DNA of 55,098 nucleotides from positions 275,897 through 330,994 of the forward strand of contig JAJQGJ010000002.1 in assembly GCA_021200565.1 (NCBI GenBank), in the 5' to 3' direction. Made by a program: the position numbers and the translations under genes. This stretch comes from Oscillospiraceae bacterium (lineage in GTDB: Bacteria > Bacillota > Clostridia > Oscillospirales > Ruminococcaceae). Below the pieces are notes generated by a model. It saw nothing but the letters and a program-made list of their open reading frames with translations. It was not told the origin of the DNA and ran no database searches. Positions within the stretch are counted from its first letter, which is position 1; each line of letters opens with the position of its first letter. Shown here piece by piece: positions 8,101 through 15,470 of this stretch.

Positions 8101-9438
8101 CTGACCGCCGATGTCGAGGAGGAAATCTGCATCCGGGAAATATTTCAGGCAGCCCTGAGAATGTGCAACCGTTTCGACTATGTGATAATCAGCGTTGAAT
8201 GCGCTTGCAAAGAGCTGCTCGCCATAGCCGGTTGTGCCGACGCCCAGGACTTCAAGCCTTATCCCAAGCTCCGAATACTTGTCCTCAAGGTCGCTCAAGC
8301 CCTTGCAGATAACCCGAAGCGGCTCGCCGTTATTGTTTGAATAGAATCTGTCGACAATCCGCTCGTGCTCGTCCATGAGAACGAGCTTTGAAGTGGTGCT
8401 TCCGGAATCTATTCCAATGTAAACTCTCAGAACTCCGTTTTCGGGCATGGGAGAATCGAGGTCCCTGAGCTCCTCTTTGTGGCGTGCTTCGAACTCTTCC
8501 CTCTCCTCTTCACTCCTGAAAAACGGCGGCGCAGATTCGCCTGCTCCCAGATCATCTTTTGCCGATTCGAGCCGGGAGAGAAGCTCATCAGCCGTGAAGG
8601 CTTCATCCTGGGAGAGTCTTTCTGCGGCGATAGCCGTGCCATAGGCGACTATCGTTTCCGGGTGCTCTGGAATTATTATGTCAGATTCGGTTAAATCGAG
8701 CCTTTCAGCAAAAACTTTTATGAGTGTAGGATTGAATGTCAGAGGTCCACCCTCGAAAATTATCGGAGCTTTGAGCTCCAGACCCTGTGAAAGCCCGCCT
8801 ATAGTCTGCTTTGCGATTGCGTGAAAGCTGGAAAGTGCGATGTCTTCCCACTTTGCGCCCTGGATCAGAAGCGGCTGGATGTCTGTTTTCGCAAAAACTC
8901 CGCAGCGCCCGGAAATGTCGAAAACTGTCGAACCTTTTTCCGCAAGCGCTTCAAACTCCTCGGTTTTGACGCCCAAGAGCTTTGCAATTTCGTCGATGAA
9001 TGCTCCAGTTCCGCCGGCACAGCTGCCGTTCATTCTCATGTCTGAGGTCATCAGCTCGCCTGTATGCTCGTCCTTGTGGAAGAAAACGACCTTTGCGTCC
9101 TGACCTCCGAGCTCTATTGCCGTCCGGACGTCAGGATAGAGCTTTTTGACCGCCGCCGCATTTGCGACAACCTCCTGGATAAACTGTATTCCAGCAGCCG
9201 AGGCTATCGGCTTCCCTCCCGAGCCGCAGACCGCTGCCCGGAATTTAGTTCCCGGGAACCTGTCCGAAACCTCTTTCAAAAGCCCGATGGCGGTTTCACG
9301 CTGCCTGGCGTTGTGCCTCAAGTATCTCGAAAAGAGCACCTCGTCGGAGTGCGGGCTTTTCACAACAACCTTGACCGTCGTCGAGCCGACATCGATTCCC
9401 AGAAGAAGTGTTTCGTCATTTATATTTATATCTGTCAA
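5122..9438 (-). CDS. Double BadF/HgdC-type ATPase fused to DUF2229 and HgdB-like domains
   Basis: A 1,438-residue acyl-CoA dehydratase activase-related protein. The first ASKHA ATPase domain starts at GIDVGSTTVK (about residue 14) and carries NGSCAGGTGAF. The second starts at GIDSGSTTSK (about 340) and carries NEACSSGCGSF. In the family such cysteines at a dimer interface hold a 4Fe-4S cluster. A Cys motif CPHCANHC precedes a DUF2229 region, and the C-terminal third resembles HgdB-type cluster-carrying subunits (FGCLPNHICGRG near the end). Expected role: ATP-driven low-potential electron transfer to a double-cubane or similar cluster. The start is TTG at 9438 with GGAGG 7 nt upstream. Single-gene transcript with its own promoter and terminator. 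Substrate unknown; no dehydratase genes are nearby. Confidence 0.9.
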   Translation of the reverse strand: MTDININDETLLLGIDVGSTTVKVVVKSPHSDEVLFSRYLRHNARQRETAIGLLKEVSDRFPGTKFRAAVCGSGGKPIASAAGIQFIQEVVANAAAVKKLYPDVRTAIELGGQDAKVVFFHKDEHTGELMTSDMRMNGSCAGGTGAFIDEIAKLLGVKTEEFEALAEKGSTVFDISGRCGVFAKTDIQPLLIQGAKWEDIALSSFHAIAKQTIGGLSQGLELKAPIIFEGGPLTFNPTLIKVFAERLDLTESDIIIPEHPETIVAYGTAIAAERLSQDEAFTADELLSRLESAKDDLGAGESAPPFFRSEEEREEFEARHKEELRDLDSPMPENGVLRVYIGIDSGSTTSKLVLMDEHERIVDRFYSNNNGEPLRVICKGLSDLEDKYSELGIRLEVLGVGTTGYGEQLFASAFNADYHIVETVAHSQGCLKYFPDADFLLDIGGQDMKAIWLKNGVITNMTLNEACSSGCGSFLENFASSLGIKVEEIAESAFRSTHPAHLGSRCTVFMNSTIINEQRNGKLPDDIMAGLCRSIIENVFTKVVRISNTDELGSRVVVQGGTFRNFAVLKALEDYLGKNVTLSPYPGEMGAVGAAILTRRKMKGESHFIGLQAVRNFDYTTETGVACPHCANHCRRTITRFSSGRTWVTGNRCERGAELEGMIPLEKPEKAPDMFLEREKLLFKDYDYEPVREPVDLTVGLPRVLEFWDSMPFWSTFFKALGYNVKFSSPSSRGIYESGISFVASDTICFPAKLAHGHIADLAKKGVDRIFMPYVMHMPPEGVDKQSPYVCSVVQGYPMVVKNSQNPAERYGVVFDTPIFHWFSEKNRHTQICEYAVKELGASEKEAEQAFAQAEAAIKHFRKTLTDRATEIMEEVKREGKFAVVLAGRPYHTDRFISHDISKKFTEKGVPVLTADSLPGLNEVDLHNTRAEITNDFHTRMLASAVIAAREPELEYVQLVSFGCGHDAILSDEIIRIMTSTSDKPPLILKIDESDASGSLGIRVQSFIETVDIRRNLHLDNPPKPLPEPSPAKFYKKDKKIRTLLIPNISEEVSILLQAICEKEGFMVKTIPVGGPNEIALGKKYVHNDICFPCQMVIGELIGELQKGGYKQDEVAVGMVKFQCDCRMSHYAGLLRKGLDSAGFTEVPILTTDGGDSKDMHPGVFLLGVSAVLEAVWVFMMMDILTDLARKIRPYEINPGETDKVYMSCINKLADGIRKSIKEARRAFSETIDDMAKIPYDRSNLKPRVFVTGELLVTYHPGSNFHIERYLESNGMEAVFPRVTDQLRKDFLATMSEISDFGANIFPYPFAVDFLFNYVQDKLEKVAVRHPLYEKVLSPNKLYNSVSDIIPKTLSCGEGWLMAAEIDHYAEKGVRSFIILQPFGCLPNHICGRGVIKSLKDKHPDISILPLDLDPDTSLANVENRLQMLIMNTAAFGS

Positions 9439-9494
9439 CTTTATGCCTCCAAAAAATGCCCTTCCGGGCGAATTCCCAACACAAAATGAAGCTT

Positions 9495-9532
9495 TGTCGG
9501 ACTATATTAGCCATAATCGACACTATCCGACA
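9495..9532. promoter_or_regulatory. Inverted repeat in the leader of the activator gene
   Basis: TGTCGGA (9495-9501) and TCCGACA (9526-9532) form a 7-bp inverted repeat with 24 nt between them, lying at the predicted transcription start and leader of the 5122-9438 gene. It could be an operator or an RNA hairpin. I do not recognise a known regulator motif. Confidence 0.4.
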
Positions 9533-9541
9533 TTAAGGCTT

Positions 9542-9570
9542 ATTTTACCACACCGCACTCAGGAAGTCAA
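9542..9570 (-). promoter_or_regulatory. Promoter of the large activator gene
   Basis: Minus-strand TTGACT (9570-9565), a 17-bp spacer, and TAAAAT (9547-9542). The start point would be near 9535, leaving a leader of about 100 nt before the TTG start codon. Confidence 0.65.
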
Positions 9571-9605
9571 CAGCTGACGATTGTTACAATATCGCTCTTC
9601 CGGGC

Positions 9606-9651
9606 AAAAAAGTAGCCTCCGACACCTATGTGTGGTGTCGGGGCTATTTTT
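9606..9651. terminator. Bidirectional terminator after the DUF362 gene
   Basis: TAGCC(T)CCGACACC pairs with GGTGTCGGGGCTA around the loop TATGTGT, with an A-run on the left and a T-run on the right, so it can work on either strand. It lies 10 bp behind the stop codon of the DUF362 gene and closes the 9661-17866 operon. The same CACC-TATGTGT-GGTG hairpin core recurs at 18061-18093 in the opposite orientation. Confidence 0.88.
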
Positions 9652-9660
9652 ACCTGTGCT

Positions 9661-10812
9661 TCACCTTCTGCCCACCTCAATCGCCTTTTGTGGGCAGAGC
9701 TCCTGGCAGCAGAAGCAGCCGATGCACTTCGAGTAATCATACACGGGCGGCTTGTCTCTTCCGTCCTTGAACGTAACCGCTTTGCCGGGGACGGGGCAAT
9801 GGTCGACGCAGACGCCGCAGAGGACGCACTTCTTTTTGTTTATAACCGGTCTTGAAGAGAGCTTGTCAAGAATCTTGAGCCCTTTGAATTCCGGATGTGC
9901 TTTCGTGCAGAGGGTGTTGAAGTCGGGAACCCCGAATCTCTCGCAGAACTTATCAAACCCGATGTCATGGGTGCCCGACTCGTCGCTGAGAATTATGTCG
10001 ATTTTAGCCTTATCCATCGTTCCGATTCCCATTGCGTCGCCCTGGAAGTTGGTCGGAACATCCCCCGGGTCTATTCCGATAAGATGACAGAATACCGTGT
10101 CGATTGCAACCGGATCAGCCGAGAAGAGAAGAAGCTTCATCGGTCTTGGAGTTCCTGCGCCGGGACCGTTTCCCTCCATCGCAACAATTCCGTCCATTAT
10201 GTGAAGCCTTATCGGCACGCAGCGGTGGATGTCGGCGAGCATTCGTGCGAAGAGCGAAGCGTTCGGATACTTCACGTGCTGCATAGCTTTACGATGTCCG
10301 CAAATGAGCCCGAACGGGTTCTTGACGGCGCCGGTGATGAGCATCAGAGCATGGGTCTTCATCTTGCAGACGTCGATAACGGCATCAGCCTTTGTTACCT
10401 CCTCCGCAAAATAGAACTCCTTCTCGGTCATTCCATCCGGGAATTCGGTTCTGACCTCTTTTGTCATCGGGACGAATTCTGCACCATAGATCGGCTCGCT
10501 TCTGTCAATTTCAAGCTTATCGGCAACCTTGGCGCCGGTTCCGTTTCCGGGAGAGTCGCCATAGACGGTATTTCTGCAGCCGTACTCCCAGAGAAGCCTT
10601 AAAACCGCTTTCAGAACCGCCGGATGGGTTGCAACTGCGCTGTCGGCATCGGCTGTCTTAAGAAAGTTCGGGTTCACAAGAATGCTTTCGTTCTGAGAGA
10701 CAAACCTCCCGATTCCTCCTATTGCATTTACTCCGTCGCATACGGCTTTGTAGACTGTTTCTTCGTCATAAGTATTACAAACCACAATCGAAACTGTCGA
10801 TCTTTCACTCAT
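9661..10812 (-). CDS. DUF362 protein with C-terminal 2x[4Fe-4S] ferredoxin domain
   Basis: A 383-aa protein: a DUF362 domain over about residues 1-300 and a bacterial-type ferredoxin at the end. Two complete cluster motifs are visible, CVLCGVCVDHCP and CIGCFCCQELCP (each CxxCxxCxxxCP). DUF362-ferredoxin fusions are widespread in anaerobes and are presumed electron carriers or iron-sulfur proteins; no firm reaction is known. It begins 23 bp after nagA with GGGAAG upstream of the ATG at 10812, and it is the last gene of the operon. Why a redox protein ends an amino-sugar operon is unclear. Confidence 0.9.
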   Translation of the reverse strand: MSERSTVSIVVCNTYDEETVYKAVCDGVNAIGGIGRFVSQNESILVNPNFLKTADADSAVATHPAVLKAVLRLLWEYGCRNTVYGDSPGNGTGAKVADKLEIDRSEPIYGAEFVPMTKEVRTEFPDGMTEKEFYFAEEVTKADAVIDVCKMKTHALMLITGAVKNPFGLICGHRKAMQHVKYPNASLFARMLADIHRCVPIRLHIMDGIVAMEGNGPGAGTPRPMKLLLFSADPVAIDTVFCHLIGIDPGDVPTNFQGDAMGIGTMDKAKIDIILSDESGTHDIGFDKFCERFGVPDFNTLCTKAHPEFKGLKILDKLSSRPVINKKKCVLCGVCVDHCPVPGKAVTFKDGRDKPPVYDYSKCIGCFCCQELCPQKAIEVGRR

Positions 10813-10835
10813 TGTCTTTCACTTCCCTGATTAAG

Positions 10836-11957
10836 TTATTTTGAATAAACCACCCGTCCGTCTACGACGGTATGGATGACATCAAGATTCTTGCTTAAGA
10901 TAGTAATATCTGCGCTGTAACCCGATTCAATGCGCCCGGCATTATATCCCATCATCCTTGCCGGATTCTCGGTCATCCAACTGACCGCACTTTCAAGCGG
11001 CAGACCGGTGAATTCTATAATATTCTTAAGAGCCGCCGCCATCGTAAGTGTGCTTCCGGCACGTGTGCCATCCTTTAGCTTTGCGTCTCCGTTCTCGACA
11101 ATAACGTCATTGACGCCCAATTTATAATTACCGTCAGTTAATCCCGCTGCCATTATACTGTCTGTAATCGCTATCATTCGGGAATTTCCCTTGATTTTAT
11201 GGAAAAGCCTGACTGAAGCAGGGCTTAAATGCCTTCCGTCGCAGATAGCTTCGCAGTAGCAGTCGCTCTCAAGAATTGCTCCGAAGATGGCCGGCTCGTG
11301 CTGATGGAATAGCCGCATTGCATTGCCGACATGAGTTCCCGAAACGGCGCCGGCTTCAATACACCTGATTGTCTCTTCATATGTAGCTCCGCTGTGCCCG
11401 AGTGCAACCCGAACGCCCTGGGATGTAAGCCAGCTTGTGAGTTCCTCTGCTCCCGGAATTTCCGGGGAAAGAGTGACATAGGTGATGTGCCCACATGCCA
11501 CCTCGATATACCTTTCGAAAAGCCGGATGTCGGCTTTTTTCATGAGAAGGCTTTCCGGCATTGCGCCTTTGTAATCTTCAGACAGGCAAGGTCCCTCAAG
11601 GTGGATTCCAAGAAGTCTTGCGCCTTGAGGCTCGCTTTCTATTACATTCACGGCTTCACGGATGGTTTCAAGAGTTGTTTCTTCGGTGTCCGTAAGAATC
11701 GAGCACTGCCAGCCGGTCACTCCCTGGGTGGCGAAAAAGCGGGAAATTTTGCGGAGTCCCTCCGAATCTGCGCCGTTTACGTCCACTCCGACAGCTCCGT
11801 GGGTGTGCAGGTCAATAAAGCCGGGGAGAACGTAGCTTCCCCCGGCATCCACTACTTCGCCGGAATTTTCATTGTCCGAAATCAGACCATTTTCGACGAA
11901 AACATCCTCCCGCTTCCAGCCGTCAGGCTTCAGGACAAGACCATTCACTATTTTCAT
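10836..11957 (-). CDS. nagA: N-acetylglucosamine-6-phosphate deacetylase
   Basis: Amidohydrolase-superfamily TIM barrel, 373 aa, close to the usual NagA length. Metal and catalytic motifs are all present: GFIDLHTHGA (HxH), HLEGP (metal Glu), LGHSGATY and GTHVGNAM (metal His residues), CDGRHLSP and AITDSIMAAG (catalytic Asp). It removes acetate from GlcNAc-6-phosphate to give glucosamine-6-phosphate. It overlaps the NagB-like gene by 4 bp (ATGA), so the two are translationally coupled. Substrate could differ slightly given the divergent NagB partner. Confidence 0.92.
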   Translation of the reverse strand: MKIVNGLVLKPDGWKREDVFVENGLISDNENSGEVVDAGGSYVLPGFIDLHTHGAVGVDVNGADSEGLRKISRFFATQGVTGWQCSILTDTEETTLETIREAVNVIESEPQGARLLGIHLEGPCLSEDYKGAMPESLLMKKADIRLFERYIEVACGHITYVTLSPEIPGAEELTSWLTSQGVRVALGHSGATYEETIRCIEAGAVSGTHVGNAMRLFHQHEPAIFGAILESDCYCEAICDGRHLSPASVRLFHKIKGNSRMIAITDSIMAAGLTDGNYKLGVNDVIVENGDAKLKDGTRAGSTLTMAAALKNIIEFTGLPLESAVSWMTENPARMMGYNAGRIESGYSADITILSKNLDVIHTVVDGRVVYSK

Positions 11958-12793
11958 GCCGTTCCCGCCTCATACGGAAGCCCCGACGCAACATCATTGA
12001 CGAAAATTTTGGCGTCCGGATGGCTCTGCAGAAGGGTTGCCGGGAAGCCTGATGAAGCCTCGCCATATGCGGCGTGGCGAACCACAGCCCTGTGCCAGTC
12101 ACGGAAAACGCCGATGCGGATCTTCTTTGATAAGAGTATACTCTTCATACCAAGAGTTATCGCATGCGCCGGCATCACGTCAATAGCTCCGCCGAGGTCT
12201 GAAAGCCCGTTTGTCACCTTGGTTTCGAGAGAAATTTCAGTGATTCTTGTCGGAAGAGCCATGAATTTCTTCGGCTTCAGCTTCGGCATCGGCTCATTGA
12301 ATGCGATGTGACCGTCGAGCCCGATTCCGCCGAAGCAGATGTCGGCGCCGCCCAGCTCTTTTATGAGAATATCGATTCTTTCCGGATTAGTGGGGTCGGG
12401 GAACAGCCTCTGGCTTTCGGACATGAGAAGTTCCGGGTCAATCTTTCCGTAAACCTCACGCTTCATAAAGCCTCTGAACGAAAGCAGCGAATCAATATCG
12501 ATATACGTGTTGTCATCAGTGAGATATTCATCCATGTTTATGAAGAGGCAGTTCTTGAGGGAAAGCTTTCTCTCGTTTACCTCCCGGACGAATATCGGGT
12601 ACTGACCTATGGGACCGACAGGGAGAATGAAGACGGTTTTTTCGCCGGCTTCGTTATTCTCCGTGATGGTTTCCACCATTTCGAGTGCCATGGTTTTAAA
12701 GACCTCCTCGGAGGAGGGCAAAAGCTCGAGTGGAATCTTTGCATCCTTTCCGAGGGTGTCAGATGGTATTGCGTAGTAGTCCCGGGGATTCAT
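11954..12793 (-). CDS. Divergent glucosamine-6-phosphate deaminase/isomerase-like protein
   Basis: NagB-family fold, 279 aa. The catalytic residues are conserved: Asp88 in NMDEY, and Asp160, His162 and Glu167 in GLDGHIAFNEP, with the same spacing as E. coli D141/H143/E148. The phosphate-binding end is unusual. The expected TGGTP or SGSTP loop reads PVGPIGQYP (58-66), the second Arg is a Lys (ETKV), and the SQKA lysine region reads FRDWHRA. By homology it would convert GlcN-6-P to fructose-6-P and ammonia, but these changes make the exact substrate uncertain. The start overlaps the stop of the binding-protein gene (TAATG). Confidence 0.8.
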   Translation of the reverse strand: MNPRDYYAIPSDTLGKDAKIPLELLPSSEEVFKTMALEMVETITENNEAGEKTVFILPVGPIGQYPIFVREVNERKLSLKNCLFINMDEYLTDDNTYIDIDSLLSFRGFMKREVYGKIDPELLMSESQRLFPDPTNPERIDILIKELGGADICFGGIGLDGHIAFNEPMPKLKPKKFMALPTRITEISLETKVTNGLSDLGGAIDVMPAHAITLGMKSILLSKKIRIGVFRDWHRAVVRHAAYGEASSGFPATLLQSHPDAKIFVNDVASGLPYEAGTA

Positions 12794-13836
12794 TACTTGA
12801 GTGCCTCGGTCATGATGTCATAGTCGACATAGCTTGAAACGTCGCAGACGTCGCTCTCTTCGATGGAGCCAGCTGTTAAGAAGTTGTCCTGCTGGAGCTG
12901 ATAGTAGGCTTCCATAGAACCATCGGAAATAGCCTCCGAAATCATATCAGCGGTGTACCATTCGCCGTCGCCACGCTGCTCATAAGCTGTTTCATAGTCG
13001 ACAGCGCACTGCTCGGCAACGAGATTTGAAACGTATTCATAATTGGCTTCGTCAGCACCATAGGTCATGCCCTTCAAAAGTGCACGAACGAACTTGACTG
13101 TCAGATCCTCATTTTCTTCAAGGAACTCAGGAGTTGCGATCCAGGAAGCTATAGAAATCGAAGTGTCGGAAAATGTAGAATTGTCGCAAAGAAGAGTGCA
13201 GGTCTCGTCCTCTTCAAGAATTGTCAGAGATGCCGGCGACCATACAGCGCATGCATCGACAGAGCCTGAGAGCATTGCTGTGACCATAGAGGTTGAATCC
13301 ATGTCCATAGCAGTTATGTCGTCCATAGTAAGACCTACGCTCTGAAGAGCTAAGAGAAGAATTGTCTCGGAAGAGGTTCCGCTTGAATATGCGACTGTCT
13401 TTCCGGCAAGGTCTTCAAGAGATGTGACATTTGCGCCGCCGATAACTGCGTCAGCGTTTCCGATGTGGGACATGCAGATGATGGTGGCGTTGCCCTGGAC
13501 ACAGAGCTTGTGAGCTCCCTGACCGATGTAGCCGAAGTCTATCGAGCCGCCCTCCATAGCTGCAATGATTGTGGGACCGTCTGCAAATTCAACGAGGTTT
13601 ACTTCCAAGCCTTCCTCAGCGAAATAGCCCTGGTCAATAGCTGTCAGGACGCTCCAGAGGGAAGCGTAGTTAGGCATGTAGGCGACATTGAGCTCTATAA
13701 GCTCCTCTTCGGTATCAACGACAGCGTCGTCACCGGTTGAATCTTCATCGGTTGATGTGTTGCCGCAGGCGGTGAAGAGAGCCATAAGCATTGCCAACAT
13801 GAGGCTCAACAGTCTTTTCATTCTTCCAGTTTTCAT
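12793..13836 (-). CDS. NitT/TauT-type ABC transporter substrate-binding lipoprotein
   Basis: A 347-aa periplasmic-binding protein of the SsuA/THI5 (NMT1) type. It has a lipoprotein signal with lipobox LFTAC and Cys near residue 24. The mature part carries features typical of the class: YASLWSVLTAIDQGYFAEEGL at the start and EGGSIDFGYIGQGAH (about 95-110). AAGGAG lies 8 nt before the ATG at 13836. It is encoded after its ATPase and permease genes. Family ligands include sulfonates, nitrate, bicarbonate, thiamine precursors and riboflavin, so the ligand cannot be told. Its place in a GlcNAc catabolic operon is unexpected. Confidence 0.9.
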   Translation of the reverse strand: MKTGRMKRLLSLMLAMLMALFTACGNTSTDEDSTGDDAVVDTEEELIELNVAYMPNYASLWSVLTAIDQGYFAEEGLEVNLVEFADGPTIIAAMEGGSIDFGYIGQGAHKLCVQGNATIICMSHIGNADAVIGGANVTSLEDLAGKTVAYSSGTSSETILLLALQSVGLTMDDITAMDMDSTSMVTAMLSGSVDACAVWSPASLTILEEDETCTLLCDNSTFSDTSISIASWIATPEFLEENEDLTVKFVRALLKGMTYGADEANYEYVSNLVAEQCAVDYETAYEQRGDGEWYTADMISEAISDGSMEAYYQLQQDNFLTAGSIEESDVCDVSSYVDYDIMTEALK

Positions 13837-13890
13837 AAATAGTACTCCTTAATAGGTTTTTATATAAAGCCGCAGAAACGGCTAAATAGA

Positions 13891-14670
13891 CTATAGAATG
13901 TCCGAATATACCTGCTTCCAGACGTCCATCCTTATCTCGTTGAACTCGGGGCTCATTTTTAATTCCTGAGTTCTCGGATATGGAAGCGGAACATCCAGGG
14001 TGTTCACAATTCTTCCCGGATGTGTGCTCATGACGACAATTCTCTGCGAGAGGAACACCGCCTCCTCGACATCGTGGGTGATGAAAAAGCAGGTTTTCCT
14101 GTCCTTCGTCCAGGTTTCAAGCAGGTCGCCCTGCAGAACCATCCTGGTCTGTGCGTCAAGAGCTCCGAAGGGCTCGTCCATGAGTAGAACCTCCGGCTCT
14201 GCGGCATAGGCACGGGCTATTGCAACCCTCTGCTTCATTCCTCCTGAAAGCTCCTTAGGGTAGTGGTTGGCATAGTCGGAAAGATGCACTCCTTCAAGAT
14301 ATTCCATCGCCTTATTTTCTGCTTCTTCTCCCTTAATCCCTCTCATTTCGAGTGCGAACATGACGTTTTTCTTCACCGTCAGCCAGGGGAAAAGCGCATA
14401 CTGCTGAAATACTACTCCTCTTTCCGTTCCTGTTCCCTCGATGGGCACGCCGTTGCAGTAGGCTGTGCCGGAGGTTGCATCAGTGAGACCCGCTAAAATA
14501 TTCAGAAGAGTCGACTTTCCGCAGCCGGAGGGACCGACAACGCATACAAATTCATTGTCAAAAATGTCGAGGTTTATGTTGTCTAAAATCAGGCTTTCGC
14601 CGTCACGACTTTTAAAGCTTTTGCAGACGTTTTCAAGCCGGAGTTTTACATTTCTCTCTTGTCCTGCCAC
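13891..14670 (-). CDS. NitT/TauT-type ABC transporter ATP-binding protein
   Basis: A 259-aa ABC ATPase with Walker A GPSGCGKST, signature LSGGMKQR, Walker B LLMDEPFGALD and the H-loop TH (FITHDVEEA), all intact. Most similar in style to SsuB/TauB/NrtD. It starts at GTG 14670, inside the end of the permease gene, with AGGAGG 8 nt upstream. It energises the permease encoded just before it; the 54-bp gap to the binding-protein gene carries a separate ribosome binding site. Confidence 0.93.
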   Translation of the reverse strand: MAGQERNVKLRLENVCKSFKSRDGESLILDNINLDIFDNEFVCVVGPSGCGKSTLLNILAGLTDATSGTAYCNGVPIEGTGTERGVVFQQYALFPWLTVKKNVMFALEMRGIKGEEAENKAMEYLEGVHLSDYANHYPKELSGGMKQRVAIARAYAAEPEVLLMDEPFGALDAQTRMVLQGDLLETWTKDRKTCFFITHDVEEAVFLSQRIVVMSTHPGRIVNTLDVPLPYPRTQELKMSPEFNEIRMDVWKQVYSDIL

Positions 14671-15458
14671 CTGGTCAGCCTCCTTTCCAGATGCCGGATG
14701 CCGGTTTCTATAAGCATTCCTATAATTCCTATGATAATTATGTATAGAAGCATCGGAGCGGGCTCAAAGCTGTTGCTCAGTGACCGGATCCTCATTCCAA
14801 GTCCCGCCACAGCTCCTGTAGATTCAGCCGCAATAAGCGTTGTGAGGGCAACCGACGCTCCCAAGCGTACAGCCGTCATTATAAACGGAAGCGTTGCCGG
14901 AGTTATGACACGGATGAAGATGTCTTTGTCGCTTGCGCCCAAGACCCTTGCCGCTTTAATGAGCGTTTCATCGACGTTCATGACGCCCTGATAGATGGTG
15001 ACGCACATTGTTAAGAAGCATGCTAAAGTGATGACAATAACCTGAGGCTTTCTTCCGACGCCTGCGCAGATTACGACGAGCGGAACATAGGCAAGAGGCG
15101 GGATATTGCGGATAAACTGAATCCATGGGTTCAATATCTTTCTCACCGGCAGATACCACGCCATGAGTATTGCCACCGGAAGCGCCAGAATGAATGCAAG
15201 AAGGAATCCGAGTCCAACCGAGATAAGGCTGCTCAGAAGGTCTTCAAAGAAGACGCCACGCTCTATCATAGTCTTAAGGCTTGAAATTGTCGTGACAACG
15301 TTCGGAAATGCACGTGATGTCGCCGGGATGACAGATAAGACATACCAGAAAATCATTGCAAGTATCAGCGATATGAGAAGCCAGACTCTTCCGGGAATCT
15401 TAAGAAGAAAATTGTGGAGCCGTTTGTCCTTCTTTTTTGTTTTTGTTTTTTCAGTCAT
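14646..15458 (-). CDS. NitT/TauT-type ABC transporter permease
   Basis: A 270-aa BPD-type inner-membrane permease (SsuC/TauC-like) with about six hydrophobic segments. The N-terminal tail is very basic (KTKTKKKDKR). The EAA-type coupling loop is recognisable at LIKAARVLGASDKDIF. It lies 12 bp downstream of pgi and overlaps the ATPase gene by 25 bp. Together with the two following genes it forms a full importer of unknown substrate. Confidence 0.92.
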   Translation of the reverse strand: MTEKTKTKKKDKRLHNFLLKIPGRVWLLISLILAMIFWYVLSVIPATSRAFPNVVTTISSLKTMIERGVFFEDLLSSLISVGLGFLLAFILALPVAILMAWYLPVRKILNPWIQFIRNIPPLAYVPLVVICAGVGRKPQVIVITLACFLTMCVTIYQGVMNVDETLIKAARVLGASDKDIFIRVITPATLPFIMTAVRLGASVALTTLIAAESTGAVAGLGMRIRSLSNSFEPAPMLLYIIIIGIIGMLIETGIRHLERRLTRWQDKREM

Positions 15459-15470
15459 GAGATACCTCAG

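Noticed and set aside
11331-12311. 326-aa plus-strand open frame
   Set aside because: Antisense to nagA and the NagB-like gene, both with full family motifs; low-complexity Cys-rich translation and no ribosome binding site.
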